Shown here one piece after another: positions 13,557-26,100 of a DNA stretch of 64,000 bases; within the stretch, counting starts at the first letter, position 1; each line of letters starts with the position of its first letter. A program made the position numbers and the translations under genes. Origin of the DNA: Pipra filicauda (lineage: Eukaryota > Chordata > Aves > Passeriformes > Pipridae). The notes under the pieces were generated by a model. That model worked only from the letters and a program-made list of their open reading frames with translations. It was not told the origin of the DNA and ran no database searches. Location: assembly GCF_003945595.2 (NCBI RefSeq), contig NW_024104551.1, forward strand, positions 62,001-126,000. Direction: 5' to 3'.

Positions 13557-16500
13557 TCACTCAGCTCTGGGGCCAGAGAAGGAATCCCTGAGAAGCCAAA
13601 GTGCTCCATGGCTCACTCTGGTACTGAAAACCCTGAATCTTAGCATGAGTCTCACAAATCCCATGGACAAAGCTCACATTGCATTGCTCTATGTCCACCT
13701 TCATTCCAGCCTCAGAGCCAGAGGAATTCCAAAGCACTGGATCTTTGTTATCAAGCTGAGGTTTGGAATTCAGCATATCTTCTCAGATACATCACTTCTC
13801 CAGCCAAACGTGACCTGTTTTTATAGCCCACTCTCAGTAGCCATGTCCCAGTCCTCACCCCTCTCCCTGGCACAAAGGACATTGCTTGGAGGGTCACCTT
13901 AGAGGGGCACATCAGGCTCCTTTCACTTCCCTGCCCAGTGACATGGAAACCTTGAGCTCTTTGTTGTACAGTAGATTTGATACTTTCAGAGGAAAAGTGA
14001 TTATCAGTGAGGAGCTGGGCTGGTGAAGGGGTTCAGAGTGCAGGAAGGAATATAAAGGATGCCACGGAACACCTGTGATGAAGGACTGACAAAACCACAG
14101 CAGAGGGAGGCAGCTTGTGAGAAGAGCTCACACGATGGTCTGTTCTCTTGCTTCTGCCCTTCCCAGGTATCACACCACCACTATTATGGGGAGAGAAGCA
14201 AAAAGAAAAAACAATTTAAGCAGCCTTAACACGTTTTTTCAGTCACCTCTTAATGGCATCTTCAGCAATTACATTTTACTGAAAGCAATAGATAAGCTGA
14301 CACAGTTTCCAATATGCCCCTTCATTTTCTTTTTTCCCTTGTGCTGGCAAGTTTTGACAAGTCACAGCTGTTGGTCCAGGATACTGAAAAGGGAGAAGGA
14401 GATAATATGCAAATTTACCCAGCAGTGTTGAACAGTGAAACGAAGCACATTTCATTTACATTTTAAAACAAAGTAGAATTTTAGAAGCTGGTTACATTTC
14501 TACAGGTTTGTTTGTTTGCTTTCTCTGGTCCTGGGCTTTCTTAATATGGGGTGATCTGGTGTGATTGCTATTTGGTATTTTCATCCCACGTCTCTTAAGG
14601 TATAAAACAATTAAATCTTGACTTCCAGAGCTCTCTTCCTAAATACAAAGTATATCTTAGCATGTGAAACTTTCCATTTGGAAATTTACAATTATAATTG
14701 TGAGCTCACTGCAGACCTCCAGGGAAGGATTTATACTGAATGTGAAATAGCCATGATAGGTTTTTTTCTAAATAGTTTGAATATGGAAGCACATCTCCGA
14801 AATAACTTGGACTTAAAGAGATATTGTTACACCAGTTTCACCAGAAGAGCTGCCTCCAAAATATTCCTTTTTTTTCCTAGATAGTTTTAACTATTTTATT
14901 TAATAAAATAAATGCTTTTTAATACCCAGGCTTCCACTTAAAAGGAGGCAAGACTGTCACGGCCCTGATTACATCATCATGTATATTAGTTAACTTCTAA
15001 AGAATAACTCTGCAAAGAAACCAGCTCATGTTTCTAATCCCAGCTTTGAGAACTAACTTATCAATGAATTAACTACAAAATTATCCATAAAAATTACTGA
15101 TTTCAAAACACTATAGTAGTTATCACTGATTCTGGCTGGTTTCTTCAGGAGATTGATGTGGAAATAGGAATAATGACCAGTGACTGATGCTGGCATAGTC
15201 AGCCAGTGACTGAGGCTTTTCTAAAGCGCAAGATCTTAGTCAAATTTCGTTGAATGTCTATCTTTTACCCTTAAGTTTACTTCAATAACATTTGAGAAAC
15301 ATATTTAGCCTTCCTTTATCATGGTTGTAGGAGACATCTGTTGCTCGACCATCAGTAATATTTTTGAAGTGCTGTAAATTAAAGCAAATTCTTTATTACA
15401 TTTTATGACTTATGGAGTGCTTAGCTATTTTAAATAAATGAACAGATAATTAGCAATACTGGCCAATAAGCTCAAAAGCCTTTGGACTTGCACTATTGGG
15501 TGGTCTCAGACACCAGCTAACGTTTCTCAATAAAAAAACCCTTTATATCATGGTATAAACAAGCACAAAAAAGCAGAGACCACATTTTGAATCTGTCACA
15601 CTATGGGCATTTCCTTTATTTTATTCTTTTTTATTTTATTTCAGCTCATTTATGCTTTGCTTCAAAGCTAACAAGTATAAGCTTTGAAAAACATATCAAT
15701 GCAACCCATGGTTTCAAGAGTAGTAGTACAGAAGAAATAGAAAAAGAAAAGAGTGTATTAGTCACAGAACATCTATTTGGCTTTGGAAACAATAACTACT
15801 TCTTAATAAGGAATTCTGTCTTGTAAGAAATGGATTTCTAACTTACAGGACTAAAGGCTGAGACAATAAAGCAAAATCTGGAACACATACAAAAATACAT
15901 TTTTCTTTCTTTATATTTCTGTATTTCTCTCTCTACATATATACATACATACATACATATAAAGATACGATTTATATTTATAATTTTGTAGTTCAGTCTA
16001 GTTTGTCATTAATTGAATATAACATCTTCTGAATTAGGCAATTACTTTTCTTACACAAGTTCATGTATCTTTTTCACTTTACTTAGTATTTTACTGCTAT
16101 ATTTTTTAAAAATAATTTATTCTGCTTCTGATAGCTTCATCATTAAATATATTTTCCTTTACTGAAAAGCAGATTATTTATATTACAGTTAAGAATAATA
16201 AGGATTGGAAAATAATGAGGAGAGATACTCCTAATTAGTTGGTGACAAAAATCCTTTTTCTGTTACAGAGGATTAAAATTTGAGCACATTTCTCAAGAGA
16301 CAACAACCAAGGTCCCTCCCTTCCTTTTCAATATGCAATAAAACGTTATTGTTGCAAATCACCACATTATCTCCATGCATGTCCTTTATATCATTTCTCA
16401 CTGCAGGAAAAGATGAATAACATGTTTTTAGTCCAAGAACAAAAATATTTAGACGATATTTTTCTAAAAATATTTTATGTCCAAAAACAATGAAGGACAA

Positions 16501-17056
16501 GGCACAGAAATGCCCAGAAGAAGTATTTTAAACTAGACAAAACAAACCCCACAGAATTGAGAGATCCATGTTCAAATCTTCCTTGTTTCTGAAAGACTTT
16601 GAACCCACATTAACCATTTCCCCAGAGTATGCTCTAATCTTATGTGATATTCTCAGTATCTCCTCTGATTTTATTCCATATTCAACTCTATTAAATATTC
16701 ACTAGATCAAGTACTGCAACACAAATATGTCCTTTGGGCGTACTGTTGGCCAGGATATAAAGTCATTCCTTCTACTACTAACTTTCTGCCTCTCTATCTC
16801 ACATGTTGGCTAAGCACACTAACTAGGCACAAATGAAGATATTTTGGCATCCACCATTTTGAGAATCTATTTGGATTTTTTTTTTTTTTGCAAGTTTAGT
16901 AATTGAATTGTTTTCAACATTTCCAAAAATATTGTCTTTTCTATCTATCCAGAATTATTCAGTGAGTTCAAACTAAATTCAGGCATCTCTCAAATTACGT
17001 ATTTTACTATATAGTTAATTAATTAGCTTAAGCCACTCATTTTTCCTTTACTATTT
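13557..17056. other. non-coding, unassigned
   Basis: The part to about 14100 is GC-richer than its surroundings, then it is AT-rich. There is a (TACA)n-like microsatellite at about 15936-15960, a T run near 16877-16888, and two copies of CCAGTGACTGA about 25 bp apart near 15178-15213. I found no splice-supported coding segment. Confidence 0.55.
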
Positions 17057-17322
17057 TCATGGGGACAAGAGGCAATAGGCAGGAACTGAGGCACAGGAAG
17101 TTCCACCTGAATATGGGGAAGAGCCTCTTTCCTGTGTGAGTGACCACTCACTGGAACAGGATGCCCAGAGAGATTGTGGAGTGTCCCTTACTGGAGATAT
17201 TCTAGAAATGTCTGGACAAAATCCTGTGCAATGAGCTCTGGGATGAACCTGAGCAGGGAGGTTGGACCAGATGATCCACTGTGGTCCCTTCCAACCTGAC
17301 TTATTCTGTGATTCTGTGATAC
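17057..17322 (+). mobile_element. CR1 LINE 3' fragment
   Basis: Plus-strand CR1 tail: the conserved C-terminal block around CCACTCACTGGAACAGGATG, then the 3' UTR GGTTGGACCAGATGATC and CCCTTCCAACCTGA, ending in ATTCTGTGATTCTGTGAT. The diverged body suggests an older subfamily than the copy at 32-34 kb. Heavily 5' truncated. Confidence 0.93.
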
Positions 17323-18191
17323 TATTAGTGGGTTTTGGGTTACATGTGTAAGAAAAGAGTTAGAAAAAAAATTTAATGGCTCTTTGCAAAAGCTCAAAAA
17401 TGTAAAAAAAAAAATCAGCCAAACAAAAAAAAAAAAACCACCCTCCCCAACCCCCCTAAAAACTGATTAACAGAAAAAATTATGTAATATTCCAAAGGAG
17501 TTTAAGCTTTTATAGACCAAAATCTTTGATAAATAAATTTCCTTATTCCATCACAAGCACTAAATAAACTCAGCTCATTTTTAGCACACTGTTTATTGCC
17601 AACTTGTAGCAAAACAAATGTTATTCTACAGGCAAGAAATAGTTCAGTGAATATCATATATTAATCTGGAGGTTCAGGTTCTTATTTGTTTATTTGCAAA
17701 ACAAATATGATATTAGTTTATTTTAGATACATGACTGTGGATTGTAGAACAGATGGGACATTTCAATTTTCACAATTGGTAGTTCAAAGAGAAAGAAAAA
17801 TGTAGCATTTAAATAGTATAACAAGAGTCAAACAACTTAAATGGAAACAAATGAAGAATTTTTTCTTTGTCAGTAACTCATTTGATATGTTCTCCTTTGT
17901 CAGGCTCTCTCAGTGGGCTTCAGTCTTCTCTCCTTCTGCATCAATTTCTGACCACGTTTCATGATGGGACATGTGCTCTGCTTGGGAACTCCAATCAAAC
18001 ACGTGGGTCCATTAGTAGAACACTTGGTGAACATTACTTGTGCAGTACAGGCAGAACTACAGCAAGTTTAACCTTTCAGAGATATATGCACTTTTTTAAA
18101 AAAGGGAAAATCTACAGAAAGCAAATTCTACCTGAAGTAATTTTACCTGATTTTTTTTAAAAATTCAAAAATCAGATACTGTTCTAATGGT
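17323..18191. other. non-coding, unassigned
   Basis: A-rich patches around 17400-17445, otherwise ordinary AT-rich DNA up to the SINE target-site duplication. Open frames here lack any recognisable feature. Confidence 0.6.
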
Positions 18192-18553
18192 ATATCTTTA
18201 ATATATATATATATATATATATAATGGCCAGTCTTCGCGAGCGAAGATTTGGGAAAGGTCATTAACCCTTCCAGCCTGCGCAGTGGATTTTTAGGTGAGA
18301 CACAGCGTGCGCTGAACTGAGCCCACCCTTTCGTCCTGAGGTTCATCTGCTGGGGCCGAGCAAAGCTTGGACAGTGGCAGTGAGGTCCCCAGGATGTAGG
18401 TTTGTTTAGAGTGACCTTCTCTTAGGTGGATTGCCTTCCACGGCTGACGAGCTCCACCTGCCTGCCCAGGGGGCCGGGAATCGAACCCGGGTCGCAGCGG
18501 TGAGAGTCAGACACTCTAACCACTAGACCACCAGAGGCCCCATATCTTTAATA
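18192..18553 (-). mobile_element. tRNA-Glu-derived SINE, copy 1 (with TSDs)
   Basis: Full-length tRNA-derived SINE on the minus strand. The body spans 18204-18541 and is bounded by 12-bp direct repeats ATATCTTTAATA at 18192-18203 and 18542-18553, a target-site duplication from retrotransposition. The head (about 18474-18540) resembles tRNA-Glu with anticodon-loop CTCTCAC. It carries pol III boxes but has a degenerate acceptor stem. The body of about 240 bp is not CR1. The 3' end (left) carries a small hairpin, CTTCG-CTCG-CGAAG on the minus strand, and then a (TA)n tail. The body matches the copy at 63119-63440 with about 17 differences by eye. The family name is unknown to me. Propagation by a non-CR1 LINE is inferred from the tail. 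Confidence 0.92.
18477..18530 (-). promoter_or_regulatory. pol III internal promoter (A and B boxes) of SINE copy 1
   Basis: The B box GGTTCGATTCC reads on the minus strand at 18477-18487 and matches the tRNA consensus GGTTCGANNCC exactly. The A box TGGTCTAGTGG is at 18520-18530. Order and spacing are those of a tRNA gene. Whether it is transcribed cannot be seen. Confidence 0.85.
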
Positions 18554-21500
18554 AGCCTCTAGTAACAGTATAAGAGATTTTCAGTCACCTCTGATAAAAG
18601 CAGATGCTGGGCCACATCCTTCTTAGTGCAAAGCCAACCCAGCACCACACAGGGTAGATCCCAGTTAGGTGTTTATTAACCTGACAAATCTATCTCAACC
18701 TGCTTTTATGATGCACCTCTCCTATGCTGCTCTGGAGGAAGAGGATTCAGGAGTGAGAGAGTGTAGTTGGTCCTGGGAAGGGGAAAAGGAAATGAAAGGT
18801 GTTGCTTTAATGCTTGTCTTCGTTTCTCGTTACCTAAATCTTACTTTAACTGGTAATAATTTAAATAATTTTTTCCCAACTCTGTTTTGTCTGTGAGAGT
18901 AATTGGTAGTTTTCTCTCTTTCTTTACTTCAACCCTCCCACCTTTGCATCCTACCCACTTGAGGAGCAGCAGAGAATGAGCAGCTGGTTGGGCGTTTGGC
19001 CCTTAGCCATGGTTAACCCACCACAGCTCTTCTTCATTATCTGCTTTCACACAACTGTATATCTAATATATCATCTGAATATCTAATCTCACTTCTGATG
19101 TCAATAACTATTCAGACCTTGGATTGTACATCAAACCAGGTACAAAAATTTTCTTGTTCCTGTGTAGGTGGGAAAAAAAAAATCAAATAAATCTTTCTTC
19201 CTCTGCACAACAGATATTTTATATACTTAACTGGTATAGCAAGAAGTACCTAAAAACAATTTATTTTTTACACCCTAAAGCCATTTAGGAACTCCTGCTG
19301 AAAGATATTTTTGAAACCAACAATTTAAATAATTTCTAAACTGTAGATGTTACTGTCATGGTACAAAAATAATCTGCTAAAATTTGGATCCTTTTAAAAT
19401 CCTGCCCTCTTGCACTTGAAATGGCTCATTCAGTACTTCAGAGAACCGTAGTATCATATAAATGAGAACTTGGGTCTGTATTTTTCAGTTACAGACATAA
19501 CCAGATTGGCCACAACCCAAAAGTTATTTCCATTAGCTGTTTCCCACTGGCATACGTATTTAGTCTGGGAGTGCCAGCACCATACAAAGACATAGCAGAA
19601 GCTTCATACTACTTGGTAGTGTTAAAACTTGTTAATACTTGAGCACTGTTGAAAAAAGGTAAAACACCACGATGACCAGTGGATTTCTATTCCTTTTGCA
19701 GAGATGGGATCTACCCTGTTGAGATGAAGATACAAGTAGGATACCTTTGAGAAGACACCAAGATTTGTTGGTAGGATAAACCTTGTCTCTCAGAGGCATC
19801 AATGTGTCATCAAAGTCTGCAAAAATAAAGAATATGAACTTTGGAAGGCTCTTATTTTCTCCATGCAGTACCAACAGATTAATTAATGCCAACAGAGAGA
19901 GGGCTTGAGTGGCTGCTGTAAAGCTGCCTTTAGGCTGTAGAAATTGCATTAGTCAAACAGTCCGGGGGGGGGGGAATCCCTGGAAGTCAGGCCACAGATC
20001 CCAAAATATGGGATAAAATGTGTTGTAGCTCTGAAAACACTTCCTAAATTGCATGAAAGCTGTGGAATTAGGAGACAAAACATGTGCTGACTACAGAACT
20101 AGGGTTATGGAAAGGAGAATCTGTCAGTGTCAGCATGGACGGCATAGAATTGCCTGAAGCTGTATAAAGCAATGTGAAGAGTAATGAGCCATCTCTCCAC
20201 ACCGGTATGCACAGCACAGATGCCAGGAGTGTTGTTTAGTGAGAGTAACTCACTTTAACAGCAGCTCTGCTTTTCATCAGATATTACACAGACCCCCAAC
20301 AAGCACAACTCACACCCCAAAGTGCCCCAGTGTGGCCTCAGCAAAACATGATGGATGGTTTCCATGACTGGATCTTGGAATGAAGAACAAAGATATGCCA
20401 CAGAGACAAGCTGAGAACTTCCACATCCGTAAGGGGACCTATCTGTACAAAACTGGCTGCTGGGACAGCCAGCTCTTCAGTGGCAAGTGAAGAAGATGAA
20501 GCGACTCAGAGAATCATATCATTCAGAAAAGGAAAAAGAACTGGGCAGGATGGGTAGGTCTCACTACAGGATTGTCAATTTACAGAACTTCTTGAAATTA
20601 AAATGGTTGGGGAAATCAAAAGAAAAAGGATTAAGGGGGAGGTATATCCTTGGGGGCTTTCACCTTTCATTTAATATCAGTTTGCTGGAAAAAATATCTG
20701 CTGAAAGAGTACCTTTTGAACCCATGTGTCCTCTTCAAGACTCTTGAGACTTAGAAATTATAGAAATGGAATGTGGTTCTATATAAGAAAAAAAAATCTT
20801 ATTGGTTGTCTTTTGGTTTTCAGTACAGTTCTGCCTCATATTTCCTTCCATTTCTAACTTCTTTCTCCTTCATTTCAGGATAAACACAGTCACAGTAGCT
20901 TAGCTCTGGCACGAGCTGTTGCAGTAGACATTTTAAATATACAGTTCCCAATTTATTTCATCTCTGGGATAGAGAAAACCTCCAAGGGACCACTAGGTCA
21001 GCCCAACAGTTTAGCTGAATTGTTACTAAGGAGACAGTCTGACGCCACAGGTCCTGATCACAGAGTGCTTGGGCTGGCAGAGCATCTTGCTTTGCTGCTG
21101 AGCTGTATGAAGGGAGGTTGGGAAATACTGTTTTCATTAAAAGGTCCCTTTCCACTTAAATTATACAAACGTTGACCTAGTGCCACCATCATATCCTGTG
21201 TGACTGGAGATAGTTGGAAGAGCTAGCAAAAGCTAATCTGCTCTTAAGGAGGAAAAATGCAGAAGATGGTAAAGAAAAGAGGTATTAGCTAATTAGCACA
21301 GATGAGCTGATTTGCTGGAAACAATATGAAGCAAGTGTAAAACCAAGAATTGCACAATTATTGGCATACCCCAGCTTAAGGTATCTGCATGGCAGACAGG
21401 TTAGAGGTGATTCACCACTATGAGGAATCGGATACAGGTATATGTCTGCAGAAGTTACATCCTCAACAAGACTCACTCTACGAGGGAGGATAGATTGGAT

Positions 21501-22776
21501 TAACTCTACATATTCTGACTTCTTGGACTGGATGCTTCTGAGGTATGACCAGGGCATAATGGGGCAGACATGAGTGTATCTAATGAAGCACAGTGCAGTA
21601 TGAGATCTGTGAAGGTCAGTCTAGGTCAGTGAAAGACCCTCTGGCCTTCACTTCTAGGAAAATGTAACCCATATGTCCACTGTTTAAACCCCTAAAACTC
21701 TCTGTACACTTTCTGTAAGATCACACTCAAAGTCACTCAAACTGACTGTGTTGCCCACACTCAGAATTTTACTCATGACCAATCCTGCAGCCTGGGAAAA
21801 GGCAAAATCAGGCTAAAAAAGCCAGGCAGTGCCCAGTGCTCTGGAGCGCGTGAGAGTGCACGTCTCTGTAATATCAATAAGCTGTAGATTTTTTTCTACT
21901 GACACACCTACATGTCAGGCACAACATCCAGATTCTTTGCTAATGGCATTCCAGCTGGCTCAAACATTTTTCTGCTATACCTAGAAATGCTTCTTTTAGA
22001 ACTTTGATATATGTATTTATGTAAAATTGAGTTTTAAGGTTTATTCTACCTTAAGTGGAGTTTTCCTTCTTTCTTGTTTGTGTTTTGTTGCTGTTGTTTG
22101 GGGATTTTTTTGTCTGGGTAGTTGTTTTTTTTTTTGGGGGGGGGGGTTAGCTTTAGTTTTTAACAAGCATTTTATTATTCTTGACGTGCTTTTTGTTTGT
22201 AGTTTATGATGAGACTTTACCATTTCTCTGCTTATCAGTTCTATTTGATCTGACAACTCTGGGATTCACTGGTTACTTTCAAGGACACTGAAGAAGTGAG
22301 AATAAACTACACACAAAAAAAAAAGATATATTTTTTCAAAATTAGTGGCTTAGTCAGGTAGGGATTCAATTGTGGACCCTATTCAGCCCTTATTCTGTCT
22401 CCCAAGAGATGAAAGAGTTTCCAGCTAGTCACATATAGCCAATAAATATTTAGATAGCTCTGAATTTCTCACAATATACCAATTATTCAGCTGGCTTATC
22501 AAAAAACCATATAAATCATGTGCGAGCAATTGACAGCCATCCTTGACTTCGAAATCATTGGCTTTCTAGCAGCTATTTGGGATAATGAATTTGTGACACA
22601 GTTGAGGAACTCAATTAATTTCATATGTGACTCCAGCAGAAATATTTCAGCAGTCCTTAATGGCCTAGACCAGCCTTAAACCTGCAGGGAATGGCTCCAT
22701 AAAGTTCCCATTCACCAGACATTTAAATTGCCGTGAATTGTTGTTTTAAAATTTATCACAAGTATCTGGAAGTATA
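18554..22776. other. non-coding, unassigned
   Basis: No repeat family recognised. A G run lies near 19965-19974, and a T run is joined to a G run near 22125-22147, both risky for assembly. An open frame directly after a strong acceptor-like site at 20879 is discussed under findings. Confidence 0.55.
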
Positions 22777-23172
22777 TAGAATCATGGAAGTATATGGAAT
22801 CATGGACTCATTTATGTTGGAGTAGACCTTTAAGATCATTGAGCTCAAGCATTAACCCAGCACTGCCAAGTCCATCAGTAAACCCTGTCCCTGTGTGTCA
22901 CATCCACATGTTTTTTGAGCACTCACAGGGATGGTGATTCAAATGCTTCCCTGGGCAGACTGTTCCAATGCTTGACCACCCTTTGAGTGAAGACATTTTT
23001 TCTAATATCCAATCTCATATCCAATCTAAAATTCCTCTGGTGCAACTTGAGGCCTTTTACTCTTTTCCTGCCTGTCATTTGTTATGTGGGAGAAAAGACC
23101 AGCCCCCACCTCACCACAATCACCTCTCAGAGAGTTGTAGAGAGCAATAAAGTTTCTCCTTGAGCCTCCTGG
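22777..23172 (-). mobile_element. CR1 LINE 3' fragment
   Basis: Begins with an unusual expanded terminal repeat in which GAATCATGGAAGTATAT is duplicated, then the complemented CR1 3' UTR (AAGATCATTGAGCTCAAGC). The C-terminal reverse transcriptase block is legible in the opposite strand up to about 23170, where it stops in the region corresponding to LEKRRLRGD. Degenerate and non-functional. Confidence 0.9.
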
Positions 23173-26100
23173 TCACTGGGGCTCTTTTATAAATGTGGGG
23201 ACTTGTTCACTACTGATCCTGGCTATGAACAGGTCGTCTCAGCCACTCTGGGGTGAGCTATGGGCTCCTGATAGGTCTCTGCTTCTGAGGTTTCCCTGGA
23301 TCAGGAACCCACTTTGTGCCCCACACTAGAGCTCTGGTGCTGATTGTACTGGCATCAGAGCCTCTCACCTCATCATCTGAGTATACATGTATATGTATGT
23401 ATATATTACAGATATTATATAGATATTTATACATATTACATATAAATATACAAATTTCTATATACAATACATCTATACAGAAGTTTATATTAAAAGCTGT
23501 TGGGTTTGATTGTGTGTTTTGTTTTCTTTTCACCAAATGAATTCTGTATTTAAAGTCAATGTATCTCAGTCCTTATGCTGAGATTGGTTAATGATTCACA
23601 AAACAAAATTTTGTGAAGGATTTTTGGGCTAGTATCATTCTGCTGCCCAATATCTGTGTCCAGAAAGGAAAGATGATTTGCACTGAGCACACCAGATGGG
23701 AAAGGCAGTTAGAGTGGGAAGAGGCTTGGTGCTTTGCCACTGTGTGCTAGACAGTGCAGGAAACCAGTGAGGTAATGATGTGGAACAAAATAAAAGGTTA
23801 CAGACAAAATTCCAACGGAAAGGTGATCTTTCTATGGAACTGAAGGTACAAAAATATTCAAGAAAAAGGGGGAAATCACAAATGAAAAGGTTTTCTTTTT
23901 AAGATGGCGAACTTGTGGGTAAAATCGATGTGTGAGGGAGCTCTGTGGCTGAGTGCAGTGGGTTGCTAAGTGCAATGGGCCCCCAGAAAAAAATGTCAGC
24001 AAGAAAAAGGAAATCCTAGTAGAAGAGGAAGACAACAAAAGTGAAAAATAAGAACAGAATATGGCAAATCAAAGGTCAGAATGAGAATAAAAGACACAGA
24101 CAGCTTGGAGGTCCCTGCCTTTCTGGGGACAAAATCCTGTGGCCCATGGTTCCAGGTGCCTTGCAGGTACTTTACTCAGTGGAAGATAATATATAATGTA
24201 GATAAAAAGGTTTCATTTTTTTCATTCATTCTTGAGAACAAAGGAGGTCATAAGGTGATTGAATGATCATTTTGGGAGGGAAGAAGAACAGGTCTCAGTT
24301 CATGAAACTTACTGTTTCATAAAATAAATGACAGGAAACATAGAGGAAATAAGTGCAATACATTTTTTTTCATTTATTTCCTTTACAACACATATAATAC
24401 ACATTTATGAAGCATGACCTGAGCAAGGCTCTATACACAGAGCAAAACGGTGATCCCTTGAGAAAGAGATTTGTGCAGTTACATGCCAACAGAGAGAGGA
24501 GAGCAGCAGATTCAAAAGTAGGCAAGTGCAACAAGATATATGAACTTATTTTAGATCAAATCAATGTGACAGGACGTAGTGACATATATCAGCAGGTGAA
24601 GCAATGTCAGGAATTTTGTAAACAAGGCATAACTAGAGAACAAAAATTAATATCTTTTATTGGGTCAATAAACCAACCAATTACATAGGTTGGGAAAAAA
24701 TGGCAAAACTTTAGGGAATACAAATTTTTGAGAGGCATTTTGAGAAAGAATAATTTTAAGAAGGAATTTGAAGGAAAGCAAGTCCTTTAGATCATAGTGG
24801 GGAGTTCACCTCATACACTACAGAAAGGATCATGTTTTTTGTTTTAAAACAGAACATAGGTTAGATGGCCTTGAAAGGTGAGCAAGGGAAAGTGGGTTTG
24901 GTGATATCAGACAAAAGACAACAATTGACCTGTCACTTGGAAGGGCTAAGAAGGAGTTAGGTGGGCAATGACACTTCTGGTTAATTTGGAAGAGAGGAAT
25001 GCTCCTCTCAAACTCTTTTCTTCATGATGCATCCTCTTCCCTCCTCTCCTTACTTAGTAATGGGGAAAAAAAATGATAAAAAAGGCCAACTTAATAGAAG
25101 ACAGTGGATATCAATGGCCAAAGCTAATCTTCCTTTTATACCTATTATATATAAAAAGATAAGTGAGGCAGATACATCAGAAACGAATAGTTAGACAAGA
25201 GCAGAAAATACAGGCCAGTGCAAACAACACTGTCCACTTTCTGTGGAATAACTGTGATTTACAGATGCTGAATGCCTGGCCTATAATCTGTGGATAATGT
25301 GGTTTTCAGGACTACACTCAGATTTTTTCAACCTTCTCTACCTACAGAGGGGTTGGGAATCAGCCCCCAGTTCCAAGAAATAACCTCCAAAGACTCATTT
25401 TAGTATCATGCTCAATCATCCTTAACTGAGGCTTCCCATTGTGCCAGAGCTGGAGTTGCAAGCCTTAGCATTGTTTACATGGTGCTACTCCTGCTATTTC
25501 TTCTTGGAATTGCAAATTTCCTAGTTATGGGAATCAGCAAGCAAGAACCATCTCCCTCGTGGGCAAACCTTAACACATCAACAGAGTGGAAGGAAATGTT
25601 GCTGCTGGCACATTGGAAAAATACTAGAGCAAACTACCAACCAACAAATGGAAAAATTCACTCTGTAAACTTTTGGCCTGGGAATTCACCAGCCAAAGTC
25701 AGCAAATGTTATAGTCAATATGTGTCCCGCTATCCATCAGAGTCTCCAAGCATGGTTTATTTATCATAATATATAATGTTTTTTTAATGAAGAATATAAT
25801 CAGAACTTTATTATAGAAAGTGTAGATGTTTCCCCCCCTCAAGTAGCTTATTGTTTCAAGTCATAAATACCTGACCTAATTTATTTTTTTATTGTTCCCC
25901 TCTGGCTGATAGTGGTAAAAAATGGGTCAAGTTCAAATGCAACTTCTCAGGCTGACATTTTTACTTATACAAAACAGTTACATGAAGACTGCACATTTAT
26001 GAGTCCCTTGTTGGTGCTGGTATCCACTCGAGCCTTCTAGATACAACCTTTTTTCTGAGGTCTCTCTTTTAAATGACCAACAGCTATATTTTCATCTTAT

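Noticed and set aside
13291..13902. Open frames encoding long Phe-Pro, Gly-Lys or Arg-Glu repeats on both strands
   Set aside because: They are translations of the (CCCTTT)n array. All frames stay open because the hexamer contains no stop.
24407..24688. 93-codon plus-strand frame of fairly protein-like composition
   Set aside because: No recognised family and no exon signals. The 3' end (TCTTTTATTGGGTCAATAAA) looks more like a decayed repeat.
25479..25769. 96-codon frame beginning with a hydrophobic, signal-peptide-like stretch
   Set aside because: No homology recognised, no splice or promoter support, and length within chance expectation.
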